A stretch of DNA of 64,000 nucleotides from Manis javanica (Eukaryota; Chordata; Mammalia; Pholidota; Manidae). The translations under genes were made by a program, and so were the position numbers. Shown here in pieces: positions 46,051 to 57,974 of this stretch. Below the pieces are notes generated by a model. The model saw only the letters and a program-made list of their open reading frames with translations, ran no database searches and had not been told where the DNA came from. The stretch covers positions 109,435,647 through 109,499,646 of the forward strand of contig NC_133174.1 in NCBI RefSeq assembly GCF_040802235.1. The letters are read 5' to 3'. Positions within the stretch are counted from its first letter, which is position 1. Each line of letters opens with the position of its first letter.

Positions 46051-48507
46051 ATTCTCACCTTACATTCTATATGCTTTCATTCTTCTGCAATGGCCCCTGT
46101 GCAAGAAAGCTGGAGCACTGTAACCAGACTCCGCAACAGCAACAGAGGATAACAACAACTTAGAAATAACAAAAATTAAGATACAACAAGATTGTTATAC
46201 AGGTAACAAAAATTATAATAATCCTGAAGCCAGAAGAGGTTCCTAATAACAAAAAATTATAATAATCCTCAAGTCAGAGGAAGTTCCCAATCCAAAAAGA
46301 CTTTAGGGGTGATAAGACACATATTTTAATGCCACCAACATAGGCAAATCTTGTCCATCAGGTAGGGTACATGCAAGAGAGTGGTCTTGTGACAGGACTG
46401 TAGCAAGAAGGGGGTCCCTTTCAGGTCTAGTATACCTTACCTTTACTCCATTCCCTGTGGGGGTTACTGAAGGATCTATATATAGTGCTACTGGAGGTGC
46501 ACGCACTGGCCATAATGATAAAACAAAACTCCTACCTTCTGGCCATTCAGGATATACTACTGTGATCTTTGGGGGCCACTCTGCTGTTATTCCAGGAATA
46601 CACAGGAGGCCAGCTTCCAGGCCTTGTCCCCAAGGTGCCAGGAGAGCCAGCCATTATTGGTCCATGTGTCAAAAGGTCCAAGGCCATGTCCACTCAATGG
46701 AGTCTCCGGGGTTCAGTGCAGTTGGTGCTGGCAGCAAGAGGTTATTCTGGAGGCTGAACCTTGGCTTCAGTGATTCTTCCTTGGTTTGTACTTGCAGTTG
46801 TATAGGGAAGGCAGCCATATGTGTTAACATGTCTACGGGGCTCAGGGCTCCCTTTTGGGGTCTCTCATTCAAATGCCATAGCACAGCCATAAGCCAACTA
46901 ACCATCCCCACAGACTATTGGCGTCTGACTTTAGTCCGGATTTTAACAAGGCATTGTGCCTCTCTATTATGCCTGCTGCAGTAGGATTGTATGGCACATG
47001 AAACTTCCATTTGATTCCTAGCTGTCACACCCATTCTTGCAGTGTATTTCTAGTAAAATGGGTGCCCTGATCACTCTTAATTACTGGTGGTATGCCACAG
47101 GCAGCAAAGAAACACTCCAGGCCTCTTTTGGTCATCTGCTGGTCTGCACAACGGATAGGAAAAGCAACCAGAAGTCCAGTAGCTGTGTCCACACAAGTCA
47201 TGGCATACCGATATCCTTCTGACACAGGTAGGGGCCCAATATAGTCTATCTGCCACCTGACGAGGGGTATAGGCCCCTTAGGTATCGTCCCATGTTGCCG
47301 TGGAACTCAGTGTAAGTCCCTTTTGGAGCACACACACATTCCTGCAAGGCTCTACTAACTTCTTCTTTGAAGGTCAAAGACAAGCCCCACTGACGGGCTA
47401 CAGCCCACATTATCTTTTGCCCTGAATGCAACAAACTCTGGTGTAGCCATTGGGCTACATCAGAGGCAGGCTTTCCTTCTAACCAACATATCTGGGCCAA
47501 TTTATCTGCCTCATTATTTCCTGGGGATGCCAGCGGCAAATGACCTGTCACATGGTATACTGTAATTATTTTAGTCTCACCACAGGCCCATAAGTCTTGC
47601 CACAATTCTAGCCCCCAAAGGGGTAGGTGATCAACTAGTCAGTTGGCATGGTACCAGGTTGGTAGCCACAGGGTCAAGCCCCAACAGACAGCCCAGCTGT
47701 CAGTGCAGACAACTATAGGGGAAGGCTCCTGGCTGATCACAAGAAACACAGCCTGAAACTCTGCTTATTGGCTGCTCTTCCCCTCACCATCTTCCATCCA
47801 TATTGTCTCAGTCTTAGGATGGAAAGCTATGGCCCTCCATTTTGGGGGCTACCCACAGCTAGAGCCATCTGTGTACCATGCATCTTCAGGTATAGGGTCT
47901 CTTCCCTCCCAATAGGGACTCTCTGCTACTAGTGGTTCAAAAGCAAGTTCTTCCTGCTTTTCACTAGTACATGTCACTGGCCCCAATAAGCATTGGAGTT
48001 CTTCACTCAAGGAGCTACTAGAGAGGGCACTATGCTGCTATAGGTAAGCACCCCACTTAGTTAGTGTAGGCGTTTGTGTCACACCACTCCTTGGCTTTTG
48101 GGTCCAGTCTTGTACCCACCCCAAGATGGGATAGGTGATTATTACCTTTATCGGGGCCATTCCAGTGACGGGTTCTGTAGTCACCAAAGCGTGATACATG
48201 GCAGCCAGTTGTTTTTCTATCAAAGTGTATCATACCTCTGCCCCTTTCCAGAGTTGTGACCAGATTCCAAGGGGTTGGCAAGTTTATTCAAGCCACTGCC
48301 TGAGACATCAGCCATAACCGTCCTCAGTCACATGAACATCCAGCTTACAGGGCCTTGATGGGTCTATCACACTCAAGGCCTGCATGGCCATGACTGCCCG
48401 TTTTGCTCTAAAGGGCAGATGCACATGTTTCATCCCAGTCCCACCTGATGCCCTTTCATACCAAGTGGTATAAGGGCTTCAGAATTTGTGCCAATTGGGG
48501 GACAAGC
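46051..48507 (-). pseudogene. ERVL-like pol remnant (RNase H, integrase), decayed
   Basis: Minus-strand remnants in order: a connection-type segment (48223-48038, ending LTKWGAYL), RNase H with WYTDGSS at 47858-47878, a TGHLPLASPGNNEADKLA segment, the integrase zinc region (WLHQSLLHSG, 47605-47246 frame), and the integrase core (CVDTATG, then IKSDQGTHFT, 47225-47025 frame). A C-terminal pol part follows (LNERPQKGALSP type, 46911-46669, then 46506-46303). The text runs from there into A-rich sequence and the polypurine tract, with no env. Together with the 5-bp TSD of the related solo LTR at 48933, this fits an ERVL-type (class III) element; gag and most of RT are missing. Many stops and frameshifts: an old copy. 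Confidence 0.85.
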
Positions 48508-48698
48508 TATTATTCCACTATATAGAGAGCTTGGCCCAGTGCTCTCGGCAGAGTCAGAGACGCTAGTGCTTGACTTACTGCTGAGAGAACAAGCTGGGTA
48601 ATAAACGCTTTCACCCCAGAGAACGTTTTGCTGTCAATTTCTTTGGTCACATTGAATCTATAGCGAACTTACCCAGGCTGAAACCCATTGGCAAGATG
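48508..48698 (+). mobile_element. ERVL-like LTR fragment (family II) in opposite orientation, copy F
   Basis: Plus strand 'aagctattattcc', 'actatatagagagct', 'gggtaataaacgctttcacccc' and 'acccattggcaagatg'. It matches the second half of copy G at 48933 but is truncated at its 5' end, exactly where the minus-strand pol remnant ends. Its orientation is opposite to the provirus it abuts. Confidence 0.85.
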
Positions 48699-48932
48699 GC
48701 TGCTTTAAACATTTGTGCACAGGCTTTGCGTGGGCATATGTTTTCATATCAGTTGGGTAAATATCTGGGAGCATGATTCCTAGATTGTATGGTAAGACTA
48801 TGTTCAGCTTTGTAAGAAACTGCCAAACTGTCTTGCAAAGCTGTTGTACCATTTTGCATTCCCACCATCAGTGAATGGATGAATGAGATTCCTTGTTGCT
48901 CTTCATCCTTGTCAGAAGTCGGTGTTGTCAGG
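48699..48932 (-). pseudogene. old L1 ORF2 3' fragment
   Basis: Minus-strand L1: encodes VQQLCKTVWQFLTKLNIVLP-type C-terminal ORF2p (48852-48700). It continues the same L1 as at 44770-45730, and about 130 bp of L1 expected between the two segments is missing. Confidence 0.85.
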
Positions 48933-49289
48933 TGTGGGGAAAATTGAAGTTCCTATGGCCAGGATCCTCACCTGAAGCTAAACTACTTGATGATGTAATT
49001 GGCCTACTGCTAGGCTACTGCTTCCATACCAGTAGGCAATAAGCTATTATTGACTGACTCACTGTATAAAGTGCTCTGCCCAGTGCTCTGGGCAGAGGCA
49101 GAAATGAAGGAGGATTACAGACAGACCTGCAGACTGTTAGATGCAGATATAATTCTATTGCTCAGTCTATCATTGAGAGATCAAACCAGGTAATAAACAC
49201 TTTTACCCCAAGAACATTCAATTGTCATTCCTCAGTCTCATTGAATCAATAGAGAACTTTCCCCGGGGCTGAAACCCATTGGCAAGACA
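48933..49289 (+). mobile_element. ERVL-like solo LTR (family II), copy G
   Basis: TGTGGGGAAAATT to TTGGCAAGACA, 357 bp, with a perfect 5-bp TSD tcagg (48928-48932 and 49290-49294). TATA-type 'ctgtataaagtgctctgcc' near 49061 and 'aataaacactttta' near 49191. It is inserted within the L1 that resumes at 49290. Confidence 0.93.
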
Positions 49290-49420
49290 TCAGGTTTTTC
49301 TGAGTTTTTTTGTTTGTTTGTTTTTGACACTCTAATACATGTGTACAATGTCTCATTGAACTTACCTCACTGAACAAATGGTTTTCTATTCCTTCCTTGC
49401 AGGAAATCAAACTATATAGC
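49290..49420 (-). repeat. old L1, last segment
   Basis: Continues the L1 sequence after the solo LTR ('cactctaatacatgtgtacaatgtctcattgaac'). It fades beyond about 49420. Confidence 0.6.
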
Positions 49421-50149
49421 TGACCTGAATGCATGCATGATAGAAGAAGGAAAAGAATTTACTCAAATATTATTTGGTAATTTTCCTGTAGATATGACAA
49501 CAGCAATGATTTCCCAAGTAGTAATGGGCCTTGTGCAAATGTTTTCAGAGCACCTCATTTTTCCTTGAAGTGTCCTTCAGAGGCACATAGGTAGTTTTGG
49601 GGAATAAGGAGCACCATAATCTCTAAAAATCCTGGTCTACTACCATTATGATAGGCACAGGCTGAGAAGTTGGACATACATTTTTCTTTTTCCTAGAGAT
49701 TAATCAGTCTCACTGCATCAGCTCATTTTAGCATACAAAGACTTACGAACCCACTTCTCTGTATCCTTTTAGCCTCTATCTTTTAGCTCCTTGTCTGACA
49801 TTGAACTGTGGCAATAGCTACAGATTTCAGAAAGCATAAGTATGAAGAATGTAGAAGGAGAAGAGGTCTGTGAAACCCTCTAGATATGAGGCAGCACATT
49901 TTGCAGTGCCAAGGGTATTGGTCCCACCCCTCTACTGAATGCACCAAGTGAGAATACCACCAGGGAAACTACAGCAAGTGGACAAAAATTAAATCAACTC
50001 AAAGGAAGGTAGTTGGTAGGTTGCGAAAAAGATTTCCATTCAGGACAGAATGGCATATTTCATGTTTCCTGCTCGCTTCCACCAGGCAACTGTGACTTTA
50101 CACTCATAGTTGTTCTGTATCTATGATCTGTCCCTCTCATCTATTTTCC
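49421..50149. other. non-coding, no gene recognised
   Basis: No repeat or coding signal identified. Confidence 0.5.
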
Positions 50150-50690
50150 TATAAGTTACTTCTGGTGAAGTCATGTCACTTTCCTGCTTAAATACTCTTA
50201 ATAGCTCTCTGCTGTCTTCTGGACAAACATCAATCTCTGTGTTTTACCTCCAAAACTCACTACAGTCTAGCCTTAAACTATTACTGCAGTCTTTATCTCC
50301 TATGTTTCTCTCTCTCATTTATTCACCACCTCAAACTCTAGACAGAATGAGATCCTTGAATACGCCCCATGCTTTCCTATGTGTTTATGTGCCACAGTGT
50401 TGCCATTTCAAATGCCCTCCATTCCCTCTCCAATCCCCAAATCTGTATTCCCACCCATCCTTCTAGGTCTAGTTCATAACCTATTTATTCTATGAAGTCT
50501 CCCTGGACTCTCCCAGTTAGAAGGAACAAATTACTTTACATTCTCCTCAAAATTTATGGTTTTTATTATTTTCTCACAGCACTTTGCTTCATACTCTGTA
50601 TTAGTGTTCACTTAACATAATGCTGTTTATTATTTCTTGTGTTTATTAAGCAATTTTGTCTTTCTTATCTCCCTGCTCCCCAGTTTCATG
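50150..50690 (+). repeat. L2 LINE fragment
   Basis: L2 order: 'tgtcactttcctgcttaaat', 'ctgctgtcttctggacaaacatcaa', 'catgctttcctatgtg', 'ctagttcataacctatttattctatgaagtctccctggac', 'cacagcactttgcttcatactctgtatt'. Confidence 0.7.
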
Positions 50691-51589
50691 TGCCTACTTG
50701 CTCAACCTGACAAAGGAGGACAGGAAAGTTAGGCTGATGATCAGCCATTGCCTAATAAGTTTGCCATTCTTGCATGGTGAACTGCCTATGTTTCTTTCCA
50801 GTTCACCCTAGCCAATCAACCCAAATTAGCTGAGTTGGCTGATACTTTACATTTTACCTGTACAACAAAATAGAAATGTTCTTTGAAAGGAGAGATCTCT
50901 ACTACTTACTCCATACCATCCATTCAAATGTATGCTTATACATGTCAATCAATTTAATAGAAATAAAGGCCTTCATTAAAGACATTATGCTTTAAAGATG
51001 GAATTCCAGAAACTAGCTGGGAGAAAAGAGAAAGATCTGGGGGGAAGCTGGCCCTTTTGGCACACTAAAATCACAGCACCTATAAATGTCATTCAGTACA
51101 TTTTTCCTTAATGTATAGCATACCTAGTTAATCTCTCTATGGTACCGGCTGTCTTTGAGACTGGAAGTCCAGTTTCCTCTGCCTGAACTGCTGGCTCAGC
51201 ACTATTGAGGGGAATTTTCAAAAAGGCAAGCCAAGATGATCTGTGCATTAGATTTTTTTTTGACTTATTTATAATACTGGCTCCCCACTTGAATCAAAAT
51301 CACTGGCTCCACTTAAATCAAACATTCTGAGGACTGTACAGGGGGTGCCAGATTCATTTGGGCCAAATGAGGTGGTTAGGAAGTATTTTGTTCCCAAAGT
51401 AAGGGTTGAACCCCACACTTGAACTCATTCCCTGCCACCTCCCATTCTGCATCCTATGCTGTATCCATAAACTTTCAATTTTCTTTCTTGCCAGTATTCT
51501 GAGCCAGTACATTTGGGATAGAATCCAGGAAAATGTATTCTACCAAGCTTTCCAGGTGGTTCTAATATATTACAAAGTTTAGCAATCAT
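50691..51589. other. non-coding, no gene recognised
   Basis: No repeat or coding signal identified. Confidence 0.5.
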
Positions 51590-51720
51590 TGATCTAATGG
51601 AACATCCTCATTTAACAGATGAGGAAACTGGAACCTGAAACAGAGAAATGACTTTCCTAAAGAAGCAGAGTCAAAACTAACTGCTTTACTCTCAGTATAG
51701 TGCTCTTTTCACTTTACTAG
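51590..51720 (-). repeat. MIR fragment
   Basis: 'cctcatttaacagatgaggaaactgg' followed by 'aaatgactttcctaaagaagcagagtc' is the MIR reverse-strand core. Confidence 0.7.
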
Positions 51721-52449
51721 GACACCACTACCAATGTATATATATAGTGGTGATATTAAAAATAATCAACACTCAGTAAGGAACAGTCAGAAGTGACACC
51801 TAAACAATTAGAACAGATGCCCCACCAATCCAAATTAATACTAGCCATGAAAATCTGGTATGGCTTTATTGGTGTACAACTGGCAGAACATCAACTGTAA
51901 ATATTGCTTGAAGGGATTAATTTGAACTAATAAATTCGAGTGATAAGGAATTAGATTTCTGTTCAAAAAAAGGTAGATCTTTCTAACATGGAAATCTGTC
52001 TAATATGTAAATGGACTACTTTGTTAAGTGACAAGATGGCCATCATTAGAACCAATCTAGCTGCATGCATGCCTGAAAGATGTCAGGAATGCTATATAAA
52101 AGATAGCTATATCACTGGGATATTGGAATAGCTTCTATGATCTCTTCCAGCTGGAAAGTCTGTAAAATAAAACAACTTCAGCTAACATAAGAAATTGCTT
52201 TTTCTAAAAAATTATTCCAGGTGTTTCCAGGTCCTATGGCAATAGATATAGGGTATATCTTATTTCTTTCAATCATGTGTGATTTTTGCTAAAATCATGA
52301 CATTTGTGTTAGCAAAACAGACTCCCTTAATCATGTCTCCATGTTGAATTCAATTAAAAAATAAGTCAAGTGAAATGAATGTGATTAAAGTTGCATGATA
52401 ATAGGCTATCATTAGTATATAAATACTGATTGCAAACATGGTTTGTAAA
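51721..52449. other. non-coding, no gene recognised
   Basis: AT-rich; nothing identified. Confidence 0.5.
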
Positions 52450-53410
52450 GATATCCTGTGTTCATGGATCATAATAAATAAAACTCTTAAAATGTCCATA
52501 CCACTCGAAACCATTTTATAGATTCAATGCAATGCCTATTAAGATTCCAATGGTATTTTTTACAGAAATAGAAAAAGCAATTCTAAAATTCATGTGGAAC
52601 CACAAAAGATCCCTAATAGCCAAGTCAATCTTGAGAAAGAATAACAAAGCCAGAGGCATCACATGTCCTGATCTCAAACAATATTACAGAGCTCTAATAG
52701 TCAAACAGTAGAGTACTGGCATAAAAAGGTACACATAGACAAACTGAATGAATCAAAAAGCCAGAAACAATACCCCATGCATAGATGGTCAACTAATATT
52801 TGAAAAGGGAGCCAAGAATACTCAATGAGGAAAAGACAATCTCTTCAATAAATAGTATTGGGAAAACTGGATATTCACAGGCAAAAGAATGAAACTATAT
52901 CCCAATTTTACACCATTCACAGAAATTAACTTGAAATGGATTAAAGACTTAAATGTAAGAATTGAAACCATAAAATTCCTAGATGAAATCATAGGGAGAA
53001 ATCTCCTTGACATTCCTCTTGGCAATGATTTTTTGGATATGACATCAAAGCACAAGAAACAAAAGCAAAAGTAAACAAACAGTACTACATCAATTAAAGA
53101 GCTTCAGCACATCAAAAGAAATGGTTAACAAAAGGAAAAGGAACCAATAGAATGGGAGAAAATATTTGCAAACCACTATCTGATAAGGGCTTAATATGAA
53201 AAATATATAGGGAACTCATATAACTCAATAACAAATTTGATTTAAAAATGGGCAAAGGACCAAAAAAGATACTCTTCCAAAGAAGATATACATATGGCCA
53301 AAAGGTGCTCAACATTATTAATCATCAGAGAAACACAAATACAAACCACAATGAGATATCCCCTCACACCTCTTAAGATGGCTATTATGAATAAGACAAG
53401 AGATAACACA
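52450..53410 (+). pseudogene. old L1 ORF2 fragment, first part
   Basis: L1 ORF2 3' half: 'ttcaatgcaatgcctattaagattcc', the RT-thumb-like region, then a 61-codon open stretch at 52889-53074 (MKLYPNFTPFTEINLKWIKDLN). Many stops. It ends at about 53410 in 'ctattatgaataagacaagagataacac' and resumes at 54183, so it was split by a later insertion. Confidence 0.85.
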
Positions 53411-53732
53411 CAGACTCAGACTCCAAGAAGGGACTAGCGGTTACAAAAGGAAAGGGGTGGGGGAGAGTGGGTGGGGAGGGGGGGAGAGGGGGATTGAAGG
53501 GTATTATGTTTAGTACACATGAGGTGGGGGATCACGGGAGAACAGTGTGGCACAGAGAAGGCACATAGTAGATCTGTGGCATCTTAGCACACTGATGGAC
53601 AGTGCAGTGGGGTATGGGGGGGACTTGATAATGTGGGTGAATGTAGTAACAACAATGTTTTTCATGTGAAACCTTCATAAGAGTGTTTATATCATAAAAA
53701 TATCAATTATACCTTAATGAAAAAAAAAAACA
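53411..53732 (+). mobile_element. 5'-truncated L1 3' UTR insertion
   Basis: Matches the 3' end of the L1 at 36560-37775 ('ggtattatgtttagtacacatg', 'tagatctgtggcatctta', 'aagagtgtttatatcata') and ends in an A-run. No clear TSD on both sides. Confidence 0.82.
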
Positions 53733-54182
53733 ATAGGTGATAGATTGTATGTCTATTCCCCACATAATATAATTTGTCCATTCTCTGAGAAACTTTTCTA
53801 TGAATGTGTTCACAAGTTAGGTATACATCCCAAGATGAGGTTCATCCTGAAATGGAGTCCCTCTTGTTCTGCCCTGCCTGCTTCACTCGGGGGCATTTGT
53901 TCATTTGGTAACTATTTATTGACCATCTACTATGTGCCAGGCACTGTTCTTGGAACTGGGGATACAATGGTGGCCTGGGCAGTTATGTTCTATCCTTATG
54001 GAGGAGGTTAGAGAAGAAAGAGACAATGAATAAGTGAACCTTTACATGTGTCATGTGATTTTGTAGTAGAAAAATAATGCCCCAAATGATGTCCTCCGAA
54101 TATGTGATTTTACTTGAGGACTTTGCAGATGTGATTAAATGAAGAGAATAAATGCATTGTTTTAAGCTACCCCCCCAAAAAA
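53733..54182. other. sequence between L1 segments, origin unclear
   Basis: About 450 bp between the truncated L1 tail and the resuming old L1. It includes an L2/MIR-type phrase ('ccatctactatgtgccaggcactgttcttgg', 53925-53965) and 'gaggactttgcagatgtgattaaatgaag', common in an old mammalian repeat. It may have been carried in by 3' transduction or represent a second insertion. Confidence 0.45.
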
Positions 54183-54965
54183 ATAAAAGAAATAACAAAT
54201 GCTGGTGGGATGTGGAGAAAAGGGAAGCCCTGTGCACTGTTGGTGGGGATGTAAATTGGTTTAGAGTTTCCTCAAGAAATGAAAAATAGAACTACCATAT
54301 GATCCAGCAATCCCACTTGTGGATATATATCCAAAGGAAATGAAATCAGTATCTCTAAGAGGTATGTGCTCTCCCATGTTCACTGAAGCATTATTCACAC
54401 TAGCCAAGATGTGGAAATAGCCTAAGTGTCTGATAATGGAAGAATGAATAAAGATGTGGTTTATATATACAATGAATTATTCAACCAGGAGAAAAAAGGA
54501 AATCCTGCCATTTGCAACAAAATGGGTGAGCCTGGAGGGTATTATGCAAAGTGAAATAAGTCAGAGAGAGAAAGACAAAGAAGATGATACTGTATCATCT
54601 CATTTATATGTGGAAACTAAAAAACTGAACTCATAGAAACAAAGAGTAAAATGGTGGTTGCCTGGTACTGGAGCATAGGTATGTGGGGAGATGCTGGTCA
54701 AAGGGTACAAACTTCCACTTATAAAATGAATAAGTTCTGAAGATCTAATGTATAGCATGGTGACTGCAGCTAACTGTATTGTATATCTAAAAGTTACTAA
54801 GACAGTAAATGTTAAAAGTCCTCACTACACACACAGACACAGGTAACTCTGTGTGGTGATGGATGTGTTAATTATTTTTGTGGTAATCATTTGGCAACAT
54901 ACATGTATGTCAAATAATCTTTTGTACACTCTATATTTACAGAATGTTTTATGTCAATTATATCC
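54183..54965 (+). pseudogene. old L1 ORF2 end and 3' UTR, second part
   Basis: Resumes the L1 broken at 53410 ('aacaaatgctggtgggatgtgga', 'tgatccagcaatcccacttg'). The 60-codon open stretch at 54454-54636 contains [22 protein letters not shown] C-terminal ORF2p. A 3' UTR ending 'cccaataaagctggg' closes it. Confidence 0.85.
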
Positions 54966-55189
54966 CAATAAAGCTGGGATGAAAAGAACTTATGGTTTTA
55001 TTTAACCCCATTAATTGCTTGTTTATCCAAAGTTAATTTCTTTCTTTCTTCAGTCTCAAATATTTGGGAAGAAATTTGTTTCTTAATCATTGTACCAAAT
55101 TCCAACTCACCCATAGTGGTAGTAATGGTATGACCAAAGAGAGGTTTATACAGAATTATATTTTCCTTTAAAAATACACTGGGGGGGTG

Positions 55190-56928
55190 GGGGGTGGAGC
55201 CAGGATGGCGGCGTGAGTAGAGCAGTGGAAATCTCCTCCCAAAAACACATAGAGCTATGAAAATATAACAAAGAAAAATCTTCCTAAAATAGAGACCAGA
55301 GGACACAGGACAACATCCAGCCGACATCCACACCTGCAAGAACCCAGCGCCTTGTGAAGGGGGTAAGATACAAGTCCTGGCCAGGCAGGACCCGAGCGCC
55401 CCTCCCCCCAGCTCCCAGTGGGTGGAAAGACACTGGAGCGGTTTTTTTTTTTTGGTGAGTGCTTTTTGGAAGCCTTAAAGAGACAGGGACCCTGTTGCTA
55501 GGGAGGCAGGGTGGCGGGACCAGTGAGCGGGTGCCTGGGACCGGTGCCTGAGGACAAAGAATATCGCGCATTTTCCCTACAGGACCAGTGGGTGGGTGCC
55601 TGAGACCGGCGCCTGAGGACTGAGGAAATAGCTCGTTTTTTCCCCTTTTTTTTTCTCTTTTTGGCGAGCGCTTTTTGGAAGCCTTAAAGGGACAGGGACC
55701 CCGGTGCTAGGGAGGCAGAGCAGCAGGATGGGTGAGCGGGTGCCTGGGACCGGCACCTGAGGACAAAGAATATCCCGCATTTTTCCCTGCAGGACCGGAG
55801 GGCGGGTGCCTGAGACCGGTGCCTGAGGACAGAGGAAATCGCGCGTTTTTCCCCTTTTTTTTTCTCTTTTTGGCGAGCTCTTTTTCGAAGCCTTAAAGGG
55901 ACAGGGAAGCTGGAGCAAGGGAGGCAGAGCAGCAGGACTGGTGAGCGGGTGCCTGGGATCGGCGCATGAAGACAAAGAATATCGCACATTTTTCCCTGCG
56001 GGACCGGTGGGCGGGTGCTTTTTGGAAGCCTTGAAGGGACAGGGATCCCGGTGCTAGGGAGGCAGGGTGGCGGGACTGGTGAGCGGGTGCCTGGGACCGG
56101 TGCCTGAGGAAAAATAATATACCGCGTTTTTCCCAGCGGGACCGGAGGGCATGTGCCTGAGACCGGCGCCTGAGGACGGAGGAAATCGAGCATTTTTCTC
56201 CCTTTTTTTTTTTCTCTTTTTGGCGAGTGCTTTTTCGAAGCCTTAAAGGGACAGGGAACCCGGTGCTAGAGAGGCAGAGCAGCAGGACCGGTGAGCGGGG
56301 GCCTGGGACCAGCGCATGAAGACAAAGAATATCGCGCGTTTTTCCCTGCGGGACCGGTGGGCGGGTGCTTTTTGGAAGCCTTGAAGGGACAGGGACCCCG
56401 GTGCTAGGGAGGCAGGACAGCAGGACCAGTGAGCGGGGGCCTGGGACCGGCACCTGAGGAAAAAAAAAAATCGCGTGTTTTCTTTTTTGTTTTTTGTTTT
56501 TATCTGTACCCTCTCTCATTGTTGCTGTTGTTGTTTTGGTTTGGAGAGTGCCTTTTGGAAGTCTTAAAGGGGCAGGACAGGACACTTAGACAGAGGCAGG
56601 AAATCTCGGGATCTCTGGGCACTCTAACCCCATGGACAGCAGGGAGCACAGAGGCCCCTTACGGAGATAAATAGCTTCCAGGCCGCTCCCCTTCCAACGA
56701 GGCTCCACCATTTTGGAGGAGCAGCCCCAGCCAGGCCATGCCCACAGCAACAGTGGAGATAAACCCCACAGCAACCGGGCAGGAACCAGAAGCCCTGTCT
56801 GCACACAGGTGCCCAGCAAAAGCCACTAGAGGTCGCTATTCTCCCAGGAGAGGAAGGCCACAAACCAACAAGAAGGGAAGCTCTTCCAGCGGTCACTCGT
56901 ACCAGCTCTGCAAACTATCTCTATCACC
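55190..56928 (+). promoter_or_regulatory. L1 5' UTR with tandem-repeat expansion
   Basis: CpG-rich leader of 1.74 kb, twice the length of that in the copy at 738. Seven copies of the block 'agccttaaagggacaggga' lie at 55471, 55680, 55889, 56027, 56239, 56377 and 56560 (last copy diverged). Spacings 209, 209, 138, 212, 138 and 183 show a mixture of a long and a short unit. Tandem repeats in an L1 5' UTR are known to act as monomeric promoters in rodents; promoter activity here is inferred only. Confidence 0.88.
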
Positions 56929-57784
56929 ATGAAAAGGCAAAACTACAGGCAGGCAAATATCACAGATACAACACCTGAGAAGGAGACAGACCTAACCAGT
57001 CCTCCTGAAAAAGAATTCAAAATAAAAATCATGAACATGCTGACAGAGATGCAGAGAAAAATGCAAGAGCAATGGGATGAAGTCTGGAGGGAGATCACAG
57101 ATGTCAGGAAGGAGATCACAGAAGTGAAACAATCCCTGGAAGGATTTATAAGCAGAATGGATAAGATGCAAGAGGCCATTGAAGGAATAGAAGCCAGAGA
57201 ACAGGAACGTATAGAAGCTGACATAGAGAGAGATAAAAGGATCTCCAGGAATGAAACAACACTAAGAGAACTATGTGACCAATCCAAAAGGAATCATATT
57301 CGTATTATAGGGGTACCAGAAAAGAAGAAAAAGGAAAAGGGATAGAAAGTCTCTTTGAAGAAATAATTGCTGCAAAATTCCCCAAACTGGGGGAGGAAAT
57401 AATCAAACAGACCATGGAATTACACAGAACCCCAAACACAAAGGATCCAAGGAGGACAACACCAAGACACATAGTAATTAAAATGGCAAGGATCAAGGAC
57501 AAGGAAAGAGTTTTAAAGGCAGCTAGAGAGAAAAAGGTCACCTATAAAGGAAAACCCATCAGGCTAACAACAGACTTCTCAACAGAAACCCTACAGACCA
57601 GAAGAGAATGGCATGATATACTTAATACAATGAAACAGAAGAGCCTTGAACCAAGGATACTGTATCCAGCATGACTATCATTTAAATATGATGGTGGGAT
57701 TAAACAATTCCCAGACAAGCAAAAGCTGAGGGAATTTGCTTCCCACAAACCACCTCTACAGGGCATCCTACAGGGACTACTCTA
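56929..57784 (+). pseudogene. L1 ORF1, frameshifted and with a CpG-type stop
   Basis: ATG 56929 opens MKRQNYRQANIT. The coiled coil (about residues 50-125) and RRM start (IRIIGVPE) are present before a stop at 57345. The rest is in another frame from about 57350 (RTPNTKDPRRTTPRHIVIKM, then LEPRILYPA) to a TGA at 57672-57674. The copy at 1554 has CGA at the homologous site, so the stop fits a CpG to TpG change. Sequence beyond it (LSFKYDGGIKQFPDKQ type) continues to TAG 57783-57785. Confidence 0.92.
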
Positions 57785-57974
57785 GATGGGAGCACTCCTA
57801 AAAAGAGCACAGAACAAAACACACAACATATGAAGAATGGAGGAGGAGAAATAAGAAGGGAGAGAAGAAAAGAATCTCCAGACAGTGTATATAACAGCTC
57901 AATAAGTGAGCTAAGTTAGGCAGTAAGATACTAAAAAAGCTAACCTTGAACCATTGGTAACCACGAATCTAAAG

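Noticed and set aside
55284..56585. Long minus-strand proline/serine/arginine-rich frames of up to 230 codons
   Set aside because: They are the reverse of the tandem-repeat L1 5' UTR; repeating peptide units follow the repeat period and the sense strand is an L1 promoter region.
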